From positions 1 to 64,000 of the forward strand of contig CALOCZ010000010.1 of NCBI GenBank assembly GCA_942491935.1: DNA of 64,000 nt, in the 5' to 3' direction. The translations under genes were made by a program, and so were the position numbers. The notes under the pieces are model-generated. The model was not told where the DNA came from. It did no database searches and was given only the letters and a program-made list of their open reading frames with translations. This document shows, piece by piece, positions 29,376-38,185 of the stretch. How positions within the stretch are numbered: position 1 is the stretch's first letter; each line of letters begins with the position of its first letter. This DNA is from JAGTVG01 sp942491935 (GTDB taxonomy: Bacteria; Bacteroidota; Bacteroidia; Cytophagales; Cyclobacteriaceae).

Positions 29376-29377
29376 GA

Positions 29378-30598
29378 ATGAAAAAGGGAGTTTCCGAAAA
29401 TAAAAGACTTTTTTACGATCACCTGGCACAGACTACTGATTTCCCTATGGGCCTGGAAGTCGATAAGGCTGAAGGAATTTATATTTTTGATAAAAATGGG
29501 AAAGCTTATATTGACATGATATCCGGCATATCGGTTAACAATATCGGTCATTCTCATCCTCAGGTAATAGAAGCCATACATAATCAACTGAAAAAGCATA
29601 TGCACGTGATGGCATATGGGGAGTTTATCCAGGACGCTCAATCGCAATTGGCAGAAAAACTTTCAGAGATCCTTCCTTCAAAACTAGATTGTTTTTACCT
29701 GGTCAATTCGGGTACTGAAGCCAATGAAGGAGCTATTAAGCTGGCTAAAAGATATACAGGCAGAACAGAAATCATTTCCTGTTTTAACTCATATCATGGC
29801 AATACTTCAGGATCATTAAGTGTCACCGGCAATGAAAACAAAAAATATGCCTTCAGGCCACTAATACCGGGAATCAGGTTTATTCATTTCAACAAAATGA
29901 CTGATTTGGATCTGATAACCGATAAAACAGCTGCTGTTATCATTGAGCCCATACAAGGTGATGCAGGCGTCAGGATCCCATCTAATGCCTATATGCAGGC
30001 TTTACGGAAAAGATGCGATGAAACTGGTACTTTATTGATATTTGATGAAGTACAAACTGGTTTCGGCAGAACAGGAAAATGGTTTGCTTTTGAACATTAT
30101 AACATTGTACCGGACATTTTAACACTTGCCAAAGCAATGGGTGGTGGAATGCCTATTGGCGCTTTTATTTCAAACCGGGAAGTAATGAACTCACTTACAC
30201 ATCAGCCACCATTGGGTCATATTACAACATTTGGTGGTCACCCTGTGAATTGCGCAGCTGCGAGAGCCACAATAGAAGTACTACAAAAGGAAAAGATAAT
30301 TTCAGAAGTAGAAGAAAAAGGGAGATTACTTGAATCACTTTTAAAGCATACAGCAATTCTTGAGATCAGGAGGATTGGTCTTATGATGGCCATTGAGTTT
30401 GAAAATGCCGGAATAGTAAAGGACATAGTTAACGAATGCCTGAAGGAAGGGATCATTACCTTCTGGTTTTTATCAACAGCTAACAGTTTCAGGCTTGCAC
30501 CACCCTTGATAATTACCAGAGAGCAGATAAAAGAAGCAGCAAGAAAGATTGTTGTAGCGATTGACAAAGCCCTGATTAAGAATAATGAGCAGGTTTAA
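29378..30598 (+). CDS. class III PLP-dependent aminotransferase (acetylornithine/ornithine type)
   Basis: 406 residues, cytoplasmic. The PLP lysine is Lys252 in TLAKAMGGGMPIGAF, preceded by the Asp of LLIFDEVQTGFGRTG, with NSGTEANEGAIKLAKRYTGR (about 110-129) for phosphate binding. The family includes acetylornithine, 4-aminobutyrate and ornithine transaminases; the overall look is closest to ArgD/RocD. No other arginine genes are near. The start codon follows the VWA stop by 2 nt, an odd partner for a metabolic enzyme. Confidence 0.9.
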   Translation: MKKGVSENKRLFYDHLAQTTDFPMGLEVDKAEGIYIFDKNGKAYIDMISGISVNNIGHSHPQVIEAIHNQLKKHMHVMAYGEFIQDAQSQLAEKLSEILPSKLDCFYLVNSGTEANEGAIKLAKRYTGRTEIISCFNSYHGNTSGSLSVTGNENKKYAFRPLIPGIRFIHFNKMTDLDLITDKTAAVIIEPIQGDAGVRIPSNAYMQALRKRCDETGTLLIFDEVQTGFGRTGKWFAFEHYNIVPDILTLAKAMGGGMPIGAFISNREVMNSLTHQPPLGHITTFGGHPVNCAAARATIEVLQKEKIISEVEEKGRLLESLLKHTAILEIRRIGLMMAIEFENAGIVKDIVNECLKEGIITFWFLSTANSFRLAPPLIITREQIKEAARKIVVAIDKALIKNNEQV

Positions 30599-30822
30599 GT
30601 CATAACGATTGAGGTTCATTAATCCGATGGGATTAAGGCTTCTGTTTATTTTAATCTTTCCCGGATCACAATTCTTTAATTTATTGTGTCTTGTATTTTT
30701 ATTGGACATGATAGGCTCCGACTTTTAACGAATAACCTATCCCTTCATTAAATACTAAATTATTGGTCCTTATAATATAAGAATCATTCCCTGCAATGTT
30801 CAAATATTTAGGTTCATTCATT

Positions 30823-30830
30823 TATCTTTG
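30823..30830 (+). promoter_or_regulatory. -7 element of the tyrS promoter
   Basis: TATCTTTG, a full match to TAnnTTTG, lies 23 nt before the tyrS ATG and is followed by CG as is common in this phylum. No good -33 TTG at the usual distance is visible. Confidence 0.5.
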
Positions 30831-30853
30831 CGTTTTGTTAGAATTATAAATAG

Positions 30854-32137
30854 ATGATTGATTTTGTAGAAGAACTTGCTTGGCGTGGCCTTATCCATGA
30901 TATAATGCCGGGAACTGACGAACAGTTAAAAAAAGAAAGAACTCTTGGTTATATTGGATTTGACCCAACAGCGGATTCACTACATATTGGCAGCCTGGTT
31001 CCTGTTATGTTATTGGTTCATTTCCAGAGAGCGGGTCATAAGCCAATAGCCCTGGTTGGCGGTGCAACAGGCATGGTTGGTGATCCATCTGGAAAATCTT
31101 CAGAGAGGCAGTTATTATCTGTAGAGCAGATCCAGGCCAATATTGAGGGGCAAAGGAAGCAACTGGAAAAATTTCTGGATTTCGACTGTGGTGAATCATC
31201 AGCGGAGATTGTGAATAATTATGAATGGTTCAAGGAGTTTAATATTCTTCATTTCATTCGCGATGTCGGAAAGCATATTTCTGTCAACTATATGATGGCT
31301 AAAGAATCAGTAAAGAAAAGGCTGGAATCTGGAATGTCATTTACAGAATTCACTTATCAGCTTATACAGGGATATGATTTTTACTGGCTTTACAAGAACA
31401 GAGGTCTTAAACTTCAAATGGGCGGAAGTGATCAGTGGGGCAATATCGTGACAGGTACCGAATTGATCAGAAGAAAAGATGGTGGCGAGGCTTTTGCTTT
31501 AACGGCCCCATTGGTTAAAAAGGCTGATGGATCTAAATTTGGCAAATCCGAAGGAGGTAACGTATGGCTTGATCCTGAAAGAACCACGCCCTATAAGTTC
31601 TATCAATATTGGCTGAATAGTTCCGATGAGGATGCCAGTAATTACATCAGGATATTTACCTTATTTGATAAGGATCAAATTGAAGCACTGGAGAAGGAAC
31701 ACATAGAAGCCCCGCATCTTCGAATTTTACAAAAAACCCTTGCGGAAGACCTTACTACAAGAATTCACAGTAAGCAGGAACTTGATACGGCTTTAAAAGC
31801 CTCCAACATTCTTTTTGGACGGTCGACAACAGAACAACTTAATGAAATAGACGAAAAGACACTATTATCTGTTTTTGATGGAGTACCTCAAACTGTAATC
31901 AGTAAAAATGAGCTTAATAGTGCTGAGGATGTGACATCATTATTGTCTGTTTCTACCAATGGCATCATATTTAATTCTAAGGGTGAAGCCCGCAGGATGA
32001 TCAAAGGTGGTGGTGTCAGTATAAACAAGGAAAAAATCAGCAATCCTGATGATAAATCAGATTTTAGCCTACTGAATGGGAAATACCTGTTAGTCCAGAA
32101 GGGGAAAAAGAACTATTATCTTGTAATTGTACAATAA
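30854..32137 (+). CDS. tyrS: tyrosyl-tRNA synthetase
   Basis: Charges tRNA-Tyr. Class I signatures are HIGS (residues 44-47, within ADSLHIGSLVP) and KFGKS (near 230), the TyrS form of KMSKS. The tyrosine-binding region QMGGSDQWGNI is intact. A C-terminal S4-like RNA-binding domain (about 350-427, with EARRMIKGGGVSINKEKI) is present. Length 427 is typical of the bacterial TyrS type. A single gene with its own promoter. Confidence 0.97.
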   Translation: MIDFVEELAWRGLIHDIMPGTDEQLKKERTLGYIGFDPTADSLHIGSLVPVMLLVHFQRAGHKPIALVGGATGMVGDPSGKSSERQLLSVEQIQANIEGQRKQLEKFLDFDCGESSAEIVNNYEWFKEFNILHFIRDVGKHISVNYMMAKESVKKRLESGMSFTEFTYQLIQGYDFYWLYKNRGLKLQMGGSDQWGNIVTGTELIRRKDGGEAFALTAPLVKKADGSKFGKSEGGNVWLDPERTTPYKFYQYWLNSSDEDASNYIRIFTLFDKDQIEALEKEHIEAPHLRILQKTLAEDLTTRIHSKQELDTALKASNILFGRSTTEQLNEIDEKTLLSVFDGVPQTVISKNELNSAEDVTSLLSVSTNGIIFNSKGEARRMIKGGGVSINKEKISNPDDKSDFSLLNGKYLLVQKGKKNYYLVIVQ

Positions 32138-32179
32138 TATAAGGTTACTTTTTAAGTTATACTTATATACAATTATATT

Positions 32180-32704
32180 ATGATGAAGAAGCTATTATTT
32201 TATCTCGGAATTGTTCTAACCAGCTCGTACCTGGCATTTTTATCTTCCTGCTGCACAGATTGTGATATGGAAAGTGAAAACATCTTTAACCTGGAATCAC
32301 TCGCCGTGGATCCTTCCGCTGACATAAATGATAATTTTATAGTAACCTATGGGGTTACTACAGAAGGATTTCCTCAGTTTCTGTTCGACATATACTTATC
32401 GAATGATGATCAGTTAGATGCCGGGGATTTGAAGATAGCTGATGGCCTGGCGGATACGGATACCAGTCCTGGATCAAATAAGATCTATACCAATAAGGTC
32501 TATTTCAGGACTGCACTGGAACCCGGTACGAATGCCATTAAATTTACTCACAGTTTTGATCAGATGAACTGGGAAGGTACAGCCACTACCGAAGAAAATC
32601 TATCTGGAAAGATAAAGTATATTATTGGTCGATTTTATCACACACAGGGATTACAGATCATGACTTTAACCACAAGGTTAAGCGTTCGTGTAAATTTTGA
32701 ATAA
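32180..32704 (+). CDS. hypothetical lipoprotein
   Basis: 174 residues; signal peptide with a lipobox (LAFLSSC, Cys24), so membrane-anchored. The mature part looks like a single beta-sandwich domain (NIFNLESLAVDPSADIND, then DIYLSNDDQLDAGDLKIADG), similar to extracellular-matrix or CARDB-like domains found in surface proteins. It follows tyrS by 42 nt but is probably unrelated in function. Confidence 0.75.
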   Translation: MMKKLLFYLGIVLTSSYLAFLSSCCTDCDMESENIFNLESLAVDPSADINDNFIVTYGVTTEGFPQFLFDIYLSNDDQLDAGDLKIADGLADTDTSPGSNKIYTNKVYFRTALEPGTNAIKFTHSFDQMNWEGTATTEENLSGKIKYIIGRFYHTQGLQIMTLTTRLSVRVNFE

Positions 32705-32745
32705 ATAATTAAGCAGCTTAACGGTGTTCCTTTAACCGCCTGGAG

Positions 32746-32953
32746 GATCTTTCTAAAAAGGTTCTTGTTAACCAATGGGATCTGATAACTCTCTTATTAA
32801 ACGATCTGATTGATATCTCACTCATGGATCTGATCATGCACTTTCTCCCTTATTGACTGGATATTGTGCGTCTAATCTAAACCGATTTGAACATACCCTC
32901 GATCGTTTTCTCACTAACGGATCTATTTGTTGTCTTTCTAAAAGTGCTGATCG
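32746..32953. repeat. degenerate GATCTGAT array with 24/33-nt spacing
   Basis: GATCTGAT occurs exactly three times, at 32779, 32803 and 32827, each 24 nt apart. Weaker copies continue the pattern: GATCTTTC at 32746 (33 nt before), GATATTGT at 32860 (33 nt after), GATTTGAA at 32884 (24 nt after that), then GATCGTTT at 32901, GATCTATT at 32920 and GATCGTGC at 32949. Many units also contain TCTnnT. The whole 281-nt gap between the lipoprotein stop (32704) and the patatin stop (32986) is made of this. No protein with a start codon is seen across it. Confidence 0.5.
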
Positions 32954-32985
32954 TGCTCTAATCAACAGGTTTGAAGGACTATTCC

Positions 32986-33759
32986 TTATACAGTCTGACC
33001 ACTATCCTTAATAGTTTTAATCATTGCCTCATTCTCTAGAGCATACCTATAACCTATTTCGAACATTTCCTTTGATTTGGCAAAATCAAACGCACCATAT
33101 TTTTTCAACTCGTAAGGCTCCAGAAAGAGGTCACAGTTTTTCTTTCTGTTTTCTACATTTCCATTAATTGCGATAAGAAATGTTCTTTCCAATAATCCCT
33201 TCATGTTCCCTGTATCATATTCCTCGTCCACAGGATTACAGTGCAAGCCTATGATTTTATCGCAATGTCCAATTAACGGGTCGATAGGCATATTATTTGT
33301 AATGCCTCCATCGATATATTGTTTGTTATCTATTTCAACTGGAGAAAAGATTACTGGAATGGCTGATGAAGCCATAACCGATCTGATCAGGGATCCTGAG
33401 GAAAAGAAAGTTGAGCGGCCATTATTAACATTAGTTGCACAGATATACATAGGGATCTTTAACGAATCAAAAGAATCAGTGGGCAGTAGAGAATTGAAGA
33501 AATCATATGTTTTCTCAAGAGTCAGCAGGCCTGAACGTGTAAAAGCAGGCCTAAGGATCTGAAATAGCTTGGTCTTCTGAACAATTCCCAGAATTTCCTC
33601 TGGTTTGTATCCATAAGCGTATAAAGCCCCAATAATGGAACCTGCACTGCTTCCTGAAATTATATCGGGATGAATACCAAATTCTTCAAGTGCTTTCAGT
33701 ATACCGATATGAGCAATTCCTCGTGATCCACCTCCCGATAAAGCAATCCCTATTTTCAT
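32986..33759 (-). CDS. patatin-like phospholipase
   Basis: Cytoplasmic serine lipid acyl hydrolase of the RssA/patatin type. The oxyanion loop GGGSRG (residues 9-14), nucleophile motif GSSAG (Ser38) and catalytic Asp150 in DGGITNNMP form the complete dyad. There is no signal peptide and no TM. Length 257 is like RssA. It starts 1 nt after the metallo-hydrolase stop, so the two genes are in one operon. Confidence 0.93.
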   Translation of the reverse strand: MKIGIALSGGGSRGIAHIGILKALEEFGIHPDIISGSSAGSIIGALYAYGYKPEEILGIVQKTKLFQILRPAFTRSGLLTLEKTYDFFNSLLPTDSFDSLKIPMYICATNVNNGRSTFFSSGSLIRSVMASSAIPVIFSPVEIDNKQYIDGGITNNMPIDPLIGHCDKIIGLHCNPVDEEYDTGNMKGLLERTFLIAINGNVENRKKNCDLFLEPYELKKYGAFDFAKSKEMFEIGYRYALENEAMIKTIKDSGQTV

Positions 33760-33760
33760 T

Positions 33761-34606
33761 TTATTGAATATCAGATAATGAGAATGTGTTCTCTATTCGT
33801 ACGCCTTTTTCTGTATTATGCACAGTAGCGCATTCAATGTGAGGATCATGTTCAAAGAATAATATGTAATTTTTCCGTGCAGCTTCATTCAGGAAAGCTT
33901 CTTTCTCTGTCAAAGTCAATAGAGGTCTTGTATCATATCCCATTACATAGGGTAAAGGAATATGACCTGCAGAAGGTAAAAGATCAGCAACAAAAACTAT
34001 TGTTTTGCCTTTGTATTTGATCTTTGGTAACATTTGACTTTCTGTATGACCATTTACATAGATTATATCGAACTGCTCAGAAAAGGGATTTTCTTTATTG
34101 ATAAGGTTCAACCTGCCATGTTCTTCTATAGGGAGTATATTTTCCTTCAGGAAACTGGCTTTTTCTCTTGGGTTTGGTTTAATAGCCCATTTCAGGTGGT
34201 TTTTGTTGGTCCAGTATCTTGCCCTATTAAAAACCAATTCAAATTCTTCCGGATCCTCAAGATTTCGCCTTACAGCGCCTCCACAATGATCAAAATGAAG
34301 GTGCGTGAAAAATACATCAGTTATATCATCAGGAGTGAAGCCAATTTCCCGTAAGGAACCTAGTAAATTATTTGGTCCGTGAAGATAATAATAGCTGAAA
34401 AACTTCTCAGATTGTTTATCTCCTATCCCGGTATCAATAAGTATCAACCTGTCTCTATCTTCTATCAGCAGGCACCGCATAGCCCATGTGCACATGTTAT
34501 TCTCATCTGCAGGATTCAAATTATTCCAGATCGATTTTGGGATTACCCCAAACATGGCACCACCGTCCAGTTTGAAATTTCCAGCATGAATTACGTGTAG
34601 GTTCAT
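33761..34606 (-). CDS. MBL-fold metallo-hydrolase
   Basis: Metallo-beta-lactamase fold hydrolase with the metal motif THLHFDHCGG (His102, His104, Asp106, His107) and downstream histidines in YVNGHTESQ and LFFEHDPHIE. There is no signal peptide. Similar to AHL-lactonase-like and other general hydrolases; its substrate is unknown. First gene of a two-gene operon with the patatin. Confidence 0.88.
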   Translation of the reverse strand: MNLHVIHAGNFKLDGGAMFGVIPKSIWNNLNPADENNMCTWAMRCLLIEDRDRLILIDTGIGDKQSEKFFSYYYLHGPNNLLGSLREIGFTPDDITDVFFTHLHFDHCGGAVRRNLEDPEEFELVFNRARYWTNKNHLKWAIKPNPREKASFLKENILPIEEHGRLNLINKENPFSEQFDIIYVNGHTESQMLPKIKYKGKTIVFVADLLPSAGHIPLPYVMGYDTRPLLTLTEKEAFLNEAARKNYILFFEHDPHIECATVHNTEKGVRIENTFSLSDIQ

Positions 34607-34684
34607 ATTGTTCTAAATAAAAAAGCCACAAACTCCTGAAGCGATCATTTGGAATTTATGGCCATATACTTTTTGAATCAATTG

Positions 34685-35632
34685 TTATTCTTTGTATACA
34701 CCCATTTTGGAAAATTTATCAATCCGGCGTTTTATACGTTCGTCAGGAGATAATTTTTCCAAAGCCGCAATTTCTTTTAGAATTGCATTTTTCAGGATTA
34801 TGGAAGTTGCTTTCAAATCTTTATGAGCTCCGCCTAATGGTTCCTCAAGTATGGAATCGATCAGGCCAAATCCCAGCATATCGTCTGCTGTAAGTTTTAA
34901 AGCATCGGCAGCTTGTTCTTTATATTCCCAGCTACGCCATAATATAGAGCTACAGGATTCCGGTGAAATCACGGAATACCACGTATTTTCCATCATGATC
35001 ACCTTATCCCCTATTGCAATGCCTATGGCGCCACCTGATGCGCCCTCCCCAATGATAATACATATGACCGGAACCTTAAGCATGAACATATCCCGCATAT
35101 TCCTGGCAATAGCCTCAGCTTGTCCCCTAGCCTCAGCATCAATTCCCGGGTAAGCACCTGGGGTGTCGATTAAAGCCACAATAGGTTTATTAAATTTCTC
35201 TGCGAGTTTCATAAGGCGAAGTGCCTTTCTGTAACCATCCGGATTGGCCATGCCGAAATTTCGAATCTGCCGTTGTTTGGTATTTCTTCCTTTCTGTTGT
35301 CCAATGAACAGGACCGTTTTTCCATCTACATTTCCAAAACCCCCGATCATAGCTTTATCATCTTTCACCATCCTATCGCCATGCATTTCTATGAAATCAT
35401 CTGTGATCTCATAAATATAGTCGAGCGTATAAGGTCTTTCCGGATGTCTGGCCAGCTGAACACGTTGCCATCGGGTCAGGTTCTCGAAGATCTCTTTTTT
35501 CAGACTTTCGAGTTTAACCTCAAGTGCCTTCACCGCCTTATCCACTTCCACTCCACTCCCATGAGCAAGGTGTTTCATTTCTTCTATTTTGTGCTCCAGG
35601 TCCTCAATGGGCTTTTCAAATTCCAGATGCAT
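34685..35632 (-). CDS. accA: acetyl-CoA carboxylase carboxyltransferase subunit alpha
   Basis: Transfers the carboxyl group from biotin to acetyl-CoA in the first step of fatty acid synthesis, with AccD. Full-length (315 residues) with the N-terminal helices (IEDLEHKIEEMKHLA), then RPYTLDYIYEITDDFIEMHG, the crotonase-fold core GGFGNVDGKTVLFIGQQKG and the oxyanion stretch IGEGASGGAIGIAIGDKV. accD is not in this window. Single gene with its own promoter. Confidence 0.97.
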   Translation of the reverse strand: MHLEFEKPIEDLEHKIEEMKHLAHGSGVEVDKAVKALEVKLESLKKEIFENLTRWQRVQLARHPERPYTLDYIYEITDDFIEMHGDRMVKDDKAMIGGFGNVDGKTVLFIGQQKGRNTKQRQIRNFGMANPDGYRKALRLMKLAEKFNKPIVALIDTPGAYPGIDAEARGQAEAIARNMRDMFMLKVPVICIIIGEGASGGAIGIAIGDKVIMMENTWYSVISPESCSSILWRSWEYKEQAADALKLTADDMLGFGLIDSILEEPLGGAHKDLKATSIILKNAILKEIAALEKLSPDERIKRRIDKFSKMGVYKE

Positions 35633-35657
35633 AATACTATATTGACTAGGTCAGATA

Positions 35658-35665
35658 CAAAATTA
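35658..35665 (-). promoter_or_regulatory. -7 element of the accA promoter
   Basis: On the minus strand TAATTTTG, a full match to TAnnTTTG, lies 25 nt before the accA ATG. No clear -33 TTG is visible. Confidence 0.45.
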
Positions 35666-35762
35666 AACAATAAAATAAGTATAAATAATTATCACAAAAT
35701 AATCGTTGAAAAAGTAAGTATACGAGATAATTAAGACATTTTAAAATTATTTATAATTAGTT

Positions 35763-35793
35763 TTGGATTAAACCGATCATCGGTCTATTTTTG
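35763..35793 (+). promoter_or_regulatory. promoter of tRNA-Asp
   Basis: TTG at 35763-35765, 20-nt spacer, TATTTTTG at 35786-35793, followed by CATGCGC. Both elements of the Bacteroidota promoter are present, about 79 nt before the tRNA. Confidence 0.6.
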
Positions 35794-35871
35794 CATGCGC
35801 AAGATTGTTTAGTGTGTGGTCATTTTTGGTTATCAATAAAATCACAAATCATCAAATCACTAAATGAGCAT

Positions 35872-35946
35872 GGTCTGGTAGTTCAGTTTGGTTAGAATGC
35901 CTGCCTGTCACGCAGGAGGTCGCGAGTTCGAGTCTCGTCCAGAGGG
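35872..35946 (+). tRNA. tRNA-Asp (anticodon GTC)
   Basis: A cloverleaf is seen. The anticodon stem CCTGC/GCAGG encloses loop CTGTCAC with anticodon GTC. The T arm GCGAG-TTCGAGT-CTCGT and D arm GTTC/GAAT are intact, and G73, an Asp identity base, is kept. No CCA is encoded, and a T7 run follows directly as a terminator tail. The acceptor stem is odd: the 5' side is GGTCTGG but the 3' side is CCAGAGG instead of CCAGACC, so G1-G72 and G2-G71 cannot pair. The gene may be impaired, edited or mis-sequenced. No other copy lies in this window. Confidence 0.92.
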
Positions 35947-36113
35947 TTTTTTTATTCTTCAAGATGAATCGAATATAGCCTTGCTCGTAATATTTGTTTT
36001 CTTGCAGTTAATATAGAAAATATCTAATTTATGTAAACAATCTAATTATCAAGCTAATGTATTCCTTATCCAGAATCAAATTCGATTTAATTATTTTATA
36101 TAGTGCGAAAATC

Positions 36114-36142
36114 TTGAAATCAGCCTCTTTTGTGTAATTTTG
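36114..36142 (+). promoter_or_regulatory. promoter of the GH5 gene
   Basis: TTG at 36114-36116, an 18-nt spacer and TAATTTTG at 36135-36142 match the Bacteroidota consensus. The leader of about 45 nt then carries a strong Shine-Dalgarno (AAGGAGG) near 36175-36181, rare in this phylum, just before the GH5 ATG. Confidence 0.6.
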
Positions 36143-36189
36143 CCTAATGTTAAAACCAGTAGTTAATTAATACCAAGGAGGATAAGGAG

Positions 36190-37740
36190 ATGAGAAGTAG
36201 ATTTTTAGCCATTCTGTCGATTTTGTTTTTGATGTTCAGCAGCTGCTCTAAGGATGAACCAGGACCAGCCGATGATAATAATGATCCAGTGGATCCAATA
36301 ATACCAATTACCATAGACCTGGATCAATTCAGCCGGGACCATAAAGGTTTTAACCTTCAGGGAAAATTCGATGTGCACTGGTCAAATGCCGGATTCAAAG
36401 AAGAGGAATTCATTATTATGCAGGACCTGGGTTTCAATTTCGCCAGGCTACCTCTTGATTATCAGACATATACCAAATCCGGTGACTGGGATACGTTTAT
36501 TGAAGAGGAAGTAAAAGAAATAGATCAAGCTGTCGCATGGGGAAAACAATATGGCGTACACATATGTATAAATCTGCACAGAGCACCCGGCTATTCAGTA
36601 AATCAATCTTCTATACCCCCCAATCAGGATCTGGACCTCTGGACTAATTCAGTCGCTCAGGAAGCCTTTGTCAACCACTGGGCATTTTTTGCTGAGCGAT
36701 ATAAAGACATTCCATACGATGAAGTCAGCTTTAATCTGGTTAATGAACCCGCGGATGTGGACGAAGCAACTTATGTAAACGTTATGAAAATGGCCATCGA
36801 TAAGATTCATGAGATCAATCCCAACCGGATCATTTTTGTAGATGGAATAGACTGGGGAAACCACCTGATAATGTCACTTAAAAACGCCAGGAATGTTATT
36901 CAGTCAATTCATATGTATGATCCTTTTCCTCTAACGCATTATAAAGCCAATTGGGCAGATGGTTCGGATACATGGCCAATCCCAGTCTGGCCCATTACCA
37001 ATATTTCCAATTATTTATATGGAGCATGGAAAAGCGATTTACAGTCACCCCTGGTATTCGAAGGAGAATTTTCTAAAGATGATACCATCACCATCAATGT
37101 GCACCAGGTCTCCCTTGAAGCTACCCTGCAGATCATGCTCGATGACACTGAGATATACAACAAAAATTTCGTTTGCGGACCTGACCTTGGGGATGATTGG
37201 ACAGAGATCAATTTAACAGAATGGGGGTATCAGAATTACTCCAACAAGGATTATTCCATTGTATTACCTTCAGGTGGTTCAAAATTGACAATCTCCATTA
37301 CTGAAGGAGACTGGATGACAATGAATAAAATTATCCTTTCTTATTTGGGAAAAAGTATAGAAATTATTCCAGGAAACACTTCCTGGGGATCAAGGCAGGA
37401 CACTTACAAAATTACTTCTGATGGAGAAATCACTAACTCAGACGGGTCCCCTGTTCTTGCACTAGGTGATCTGAAAGAAACATTGGAAACAGCCAAGACG
37501 CAGCAAATTCCAATAATGATACAGGAATTCGGTGTGTATAACAAAACTCCTCATACTGTAACATTGGATTATTTATCTGATGTGGTGAGTTTGTTCAATG
37601 ATTATAGCATAGGATATGCACTATGGAACATGATTGGTGATTTCGGCATCCTCGATACAGATAGAAGCGATTGCAATTATACACTCTATAATGGAAGGCA
37701 ACTCGATCAGGAAATGCTGGATATATTAAAAGGCAACTAA
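36190..37740 (+). CDS. glycoside hydrolase family 5 lipoprotein with an inserted beta domain
   Basis: Retaining endoglycanase of clan GH-A (cellulase/mannanase type). A lipobox (MFSSC, Cys19) puts it on the cell surface or periplasm. The TIM barrel begins near residue 45 (GFNLQGKFDVHW). The acid/base Glu186 is in FNLVNEP, the β6 region near SIHMYDPFPLTHY, and the nucleophile Glu446 in MIQEFGVYN. Between β6 and β7, residues about 285-415 form an extra beta-rich stretch (TINVHQVSLEATLQIMLDD) that resembles a carbohydrate-binding module. Total length 516 against about 330-380 for a plain domain. The start is confirmed by the strong Shine-Dalgarno. Specificity is unknown. Confidence 0.92.
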   Translation: MRSRFLAILSILFLMFSSCSKDEPGPADDNNDPVDPIIPITIDLDQFSRDHKGFNLQGKFDVHWSNAGFKEEEFIIMQDLGFNFARLPLDYQTYTKSGDWDTFIEEEVKEIDQAVAWGKQYGVHICINLHRAPGYSVNQSSIPPNQDLDLWTNSVAQEAFVNHWAFFAERYKDIPYDEVSFNLVNEPADVDEATYVNVMKMAIDKIHEINPNRIIFVDGIDWGNHLIMSLKNARNVIQSIHMYDPFPLTHYKANWADGSDTWPIPVWPITNISNYLYGAWKSDLQSPLVFEGEFSKDDTITINVHQVSLEATLQIMLDDTEIYNKNFVCGPDLGDDWTEINLTEWGYQNYSNKDYSIVLPSGGSKLTISITEGDWMTMNKIILSYLGKSIEIIPGNTSWGSRQDTYKITSDGEITNSDGSPVLALGDLKETLETAKTQQIPIMIQEFGVYNKTPHTVTLDYLSDVVSLFNDYSIGYALWNMIGDFGILDTDRSDCNYTLYNGRQLDQEMLDILKGN

Positions 37741-37828
37741 GTGGGATAATCTGTAATAACCACTACTTGCTCAGACAAACTGATTAATCTAGAACATACA
37801 TCCTGTCAAAAACAATCATCCTAGTAAC

Positions 37829-38032
37829 TCAGCAGCATGTAAATAAGTATTTTTCCTCCGATCCACCTTTCACCCGCTTTCGTAATAAGTGAATCTGCTT
37901 ATCTATCAACTTAGAGGGTGGAAGTTTTCCTTTCATTCTTATGCTATCATAAACTAGTAGAATTTCTTCTTCAGCTTTTACAAAAGTAGAAATATGTTTA
38001 CTCCCATAGTTTTTCCGTAGAGTATTTTTCAT
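37829..38032 (-). CDS. hypothetical small basic protein (67 aa)
   Basis: Lys-rich, hydrophilic, with a helical middle (ISTFVKAEEEILLVYDSIR) and a basic stretch (LLRKRVKGG). No signal peptide and no family recognised. It lies between the GH5 gene and another small minus-strand gene 153 nt away. Weak evidence for coding. Confidence 0.35.
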   Translation of the reverse strand: MKNTLRKNYGSKHISTFVKAEEEILLVYDSIRMKGKLPPSKLIDKQIHLLRKRVKGGSEEKYLFTCC

Positions 38033-38185
38033 TTTTTAAAAAATCTAATTCAAAACATAAGCGTTTATTATAAGAACACTAAAAATCTCAAATTAGTTTC
38101 CAAATACCACACATTTTTTCTATTGACAAGTTTAAACAGTTAAACTTACCCGATTAAATCATAGTTTTAGCAAGAATCAGAATAA

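Noticed and set aside
32746..32953. CRISPR array
   Set aside because: The repeat is only 8 nt, degenerate and not regularly spaced throughout; no cas genes are near.
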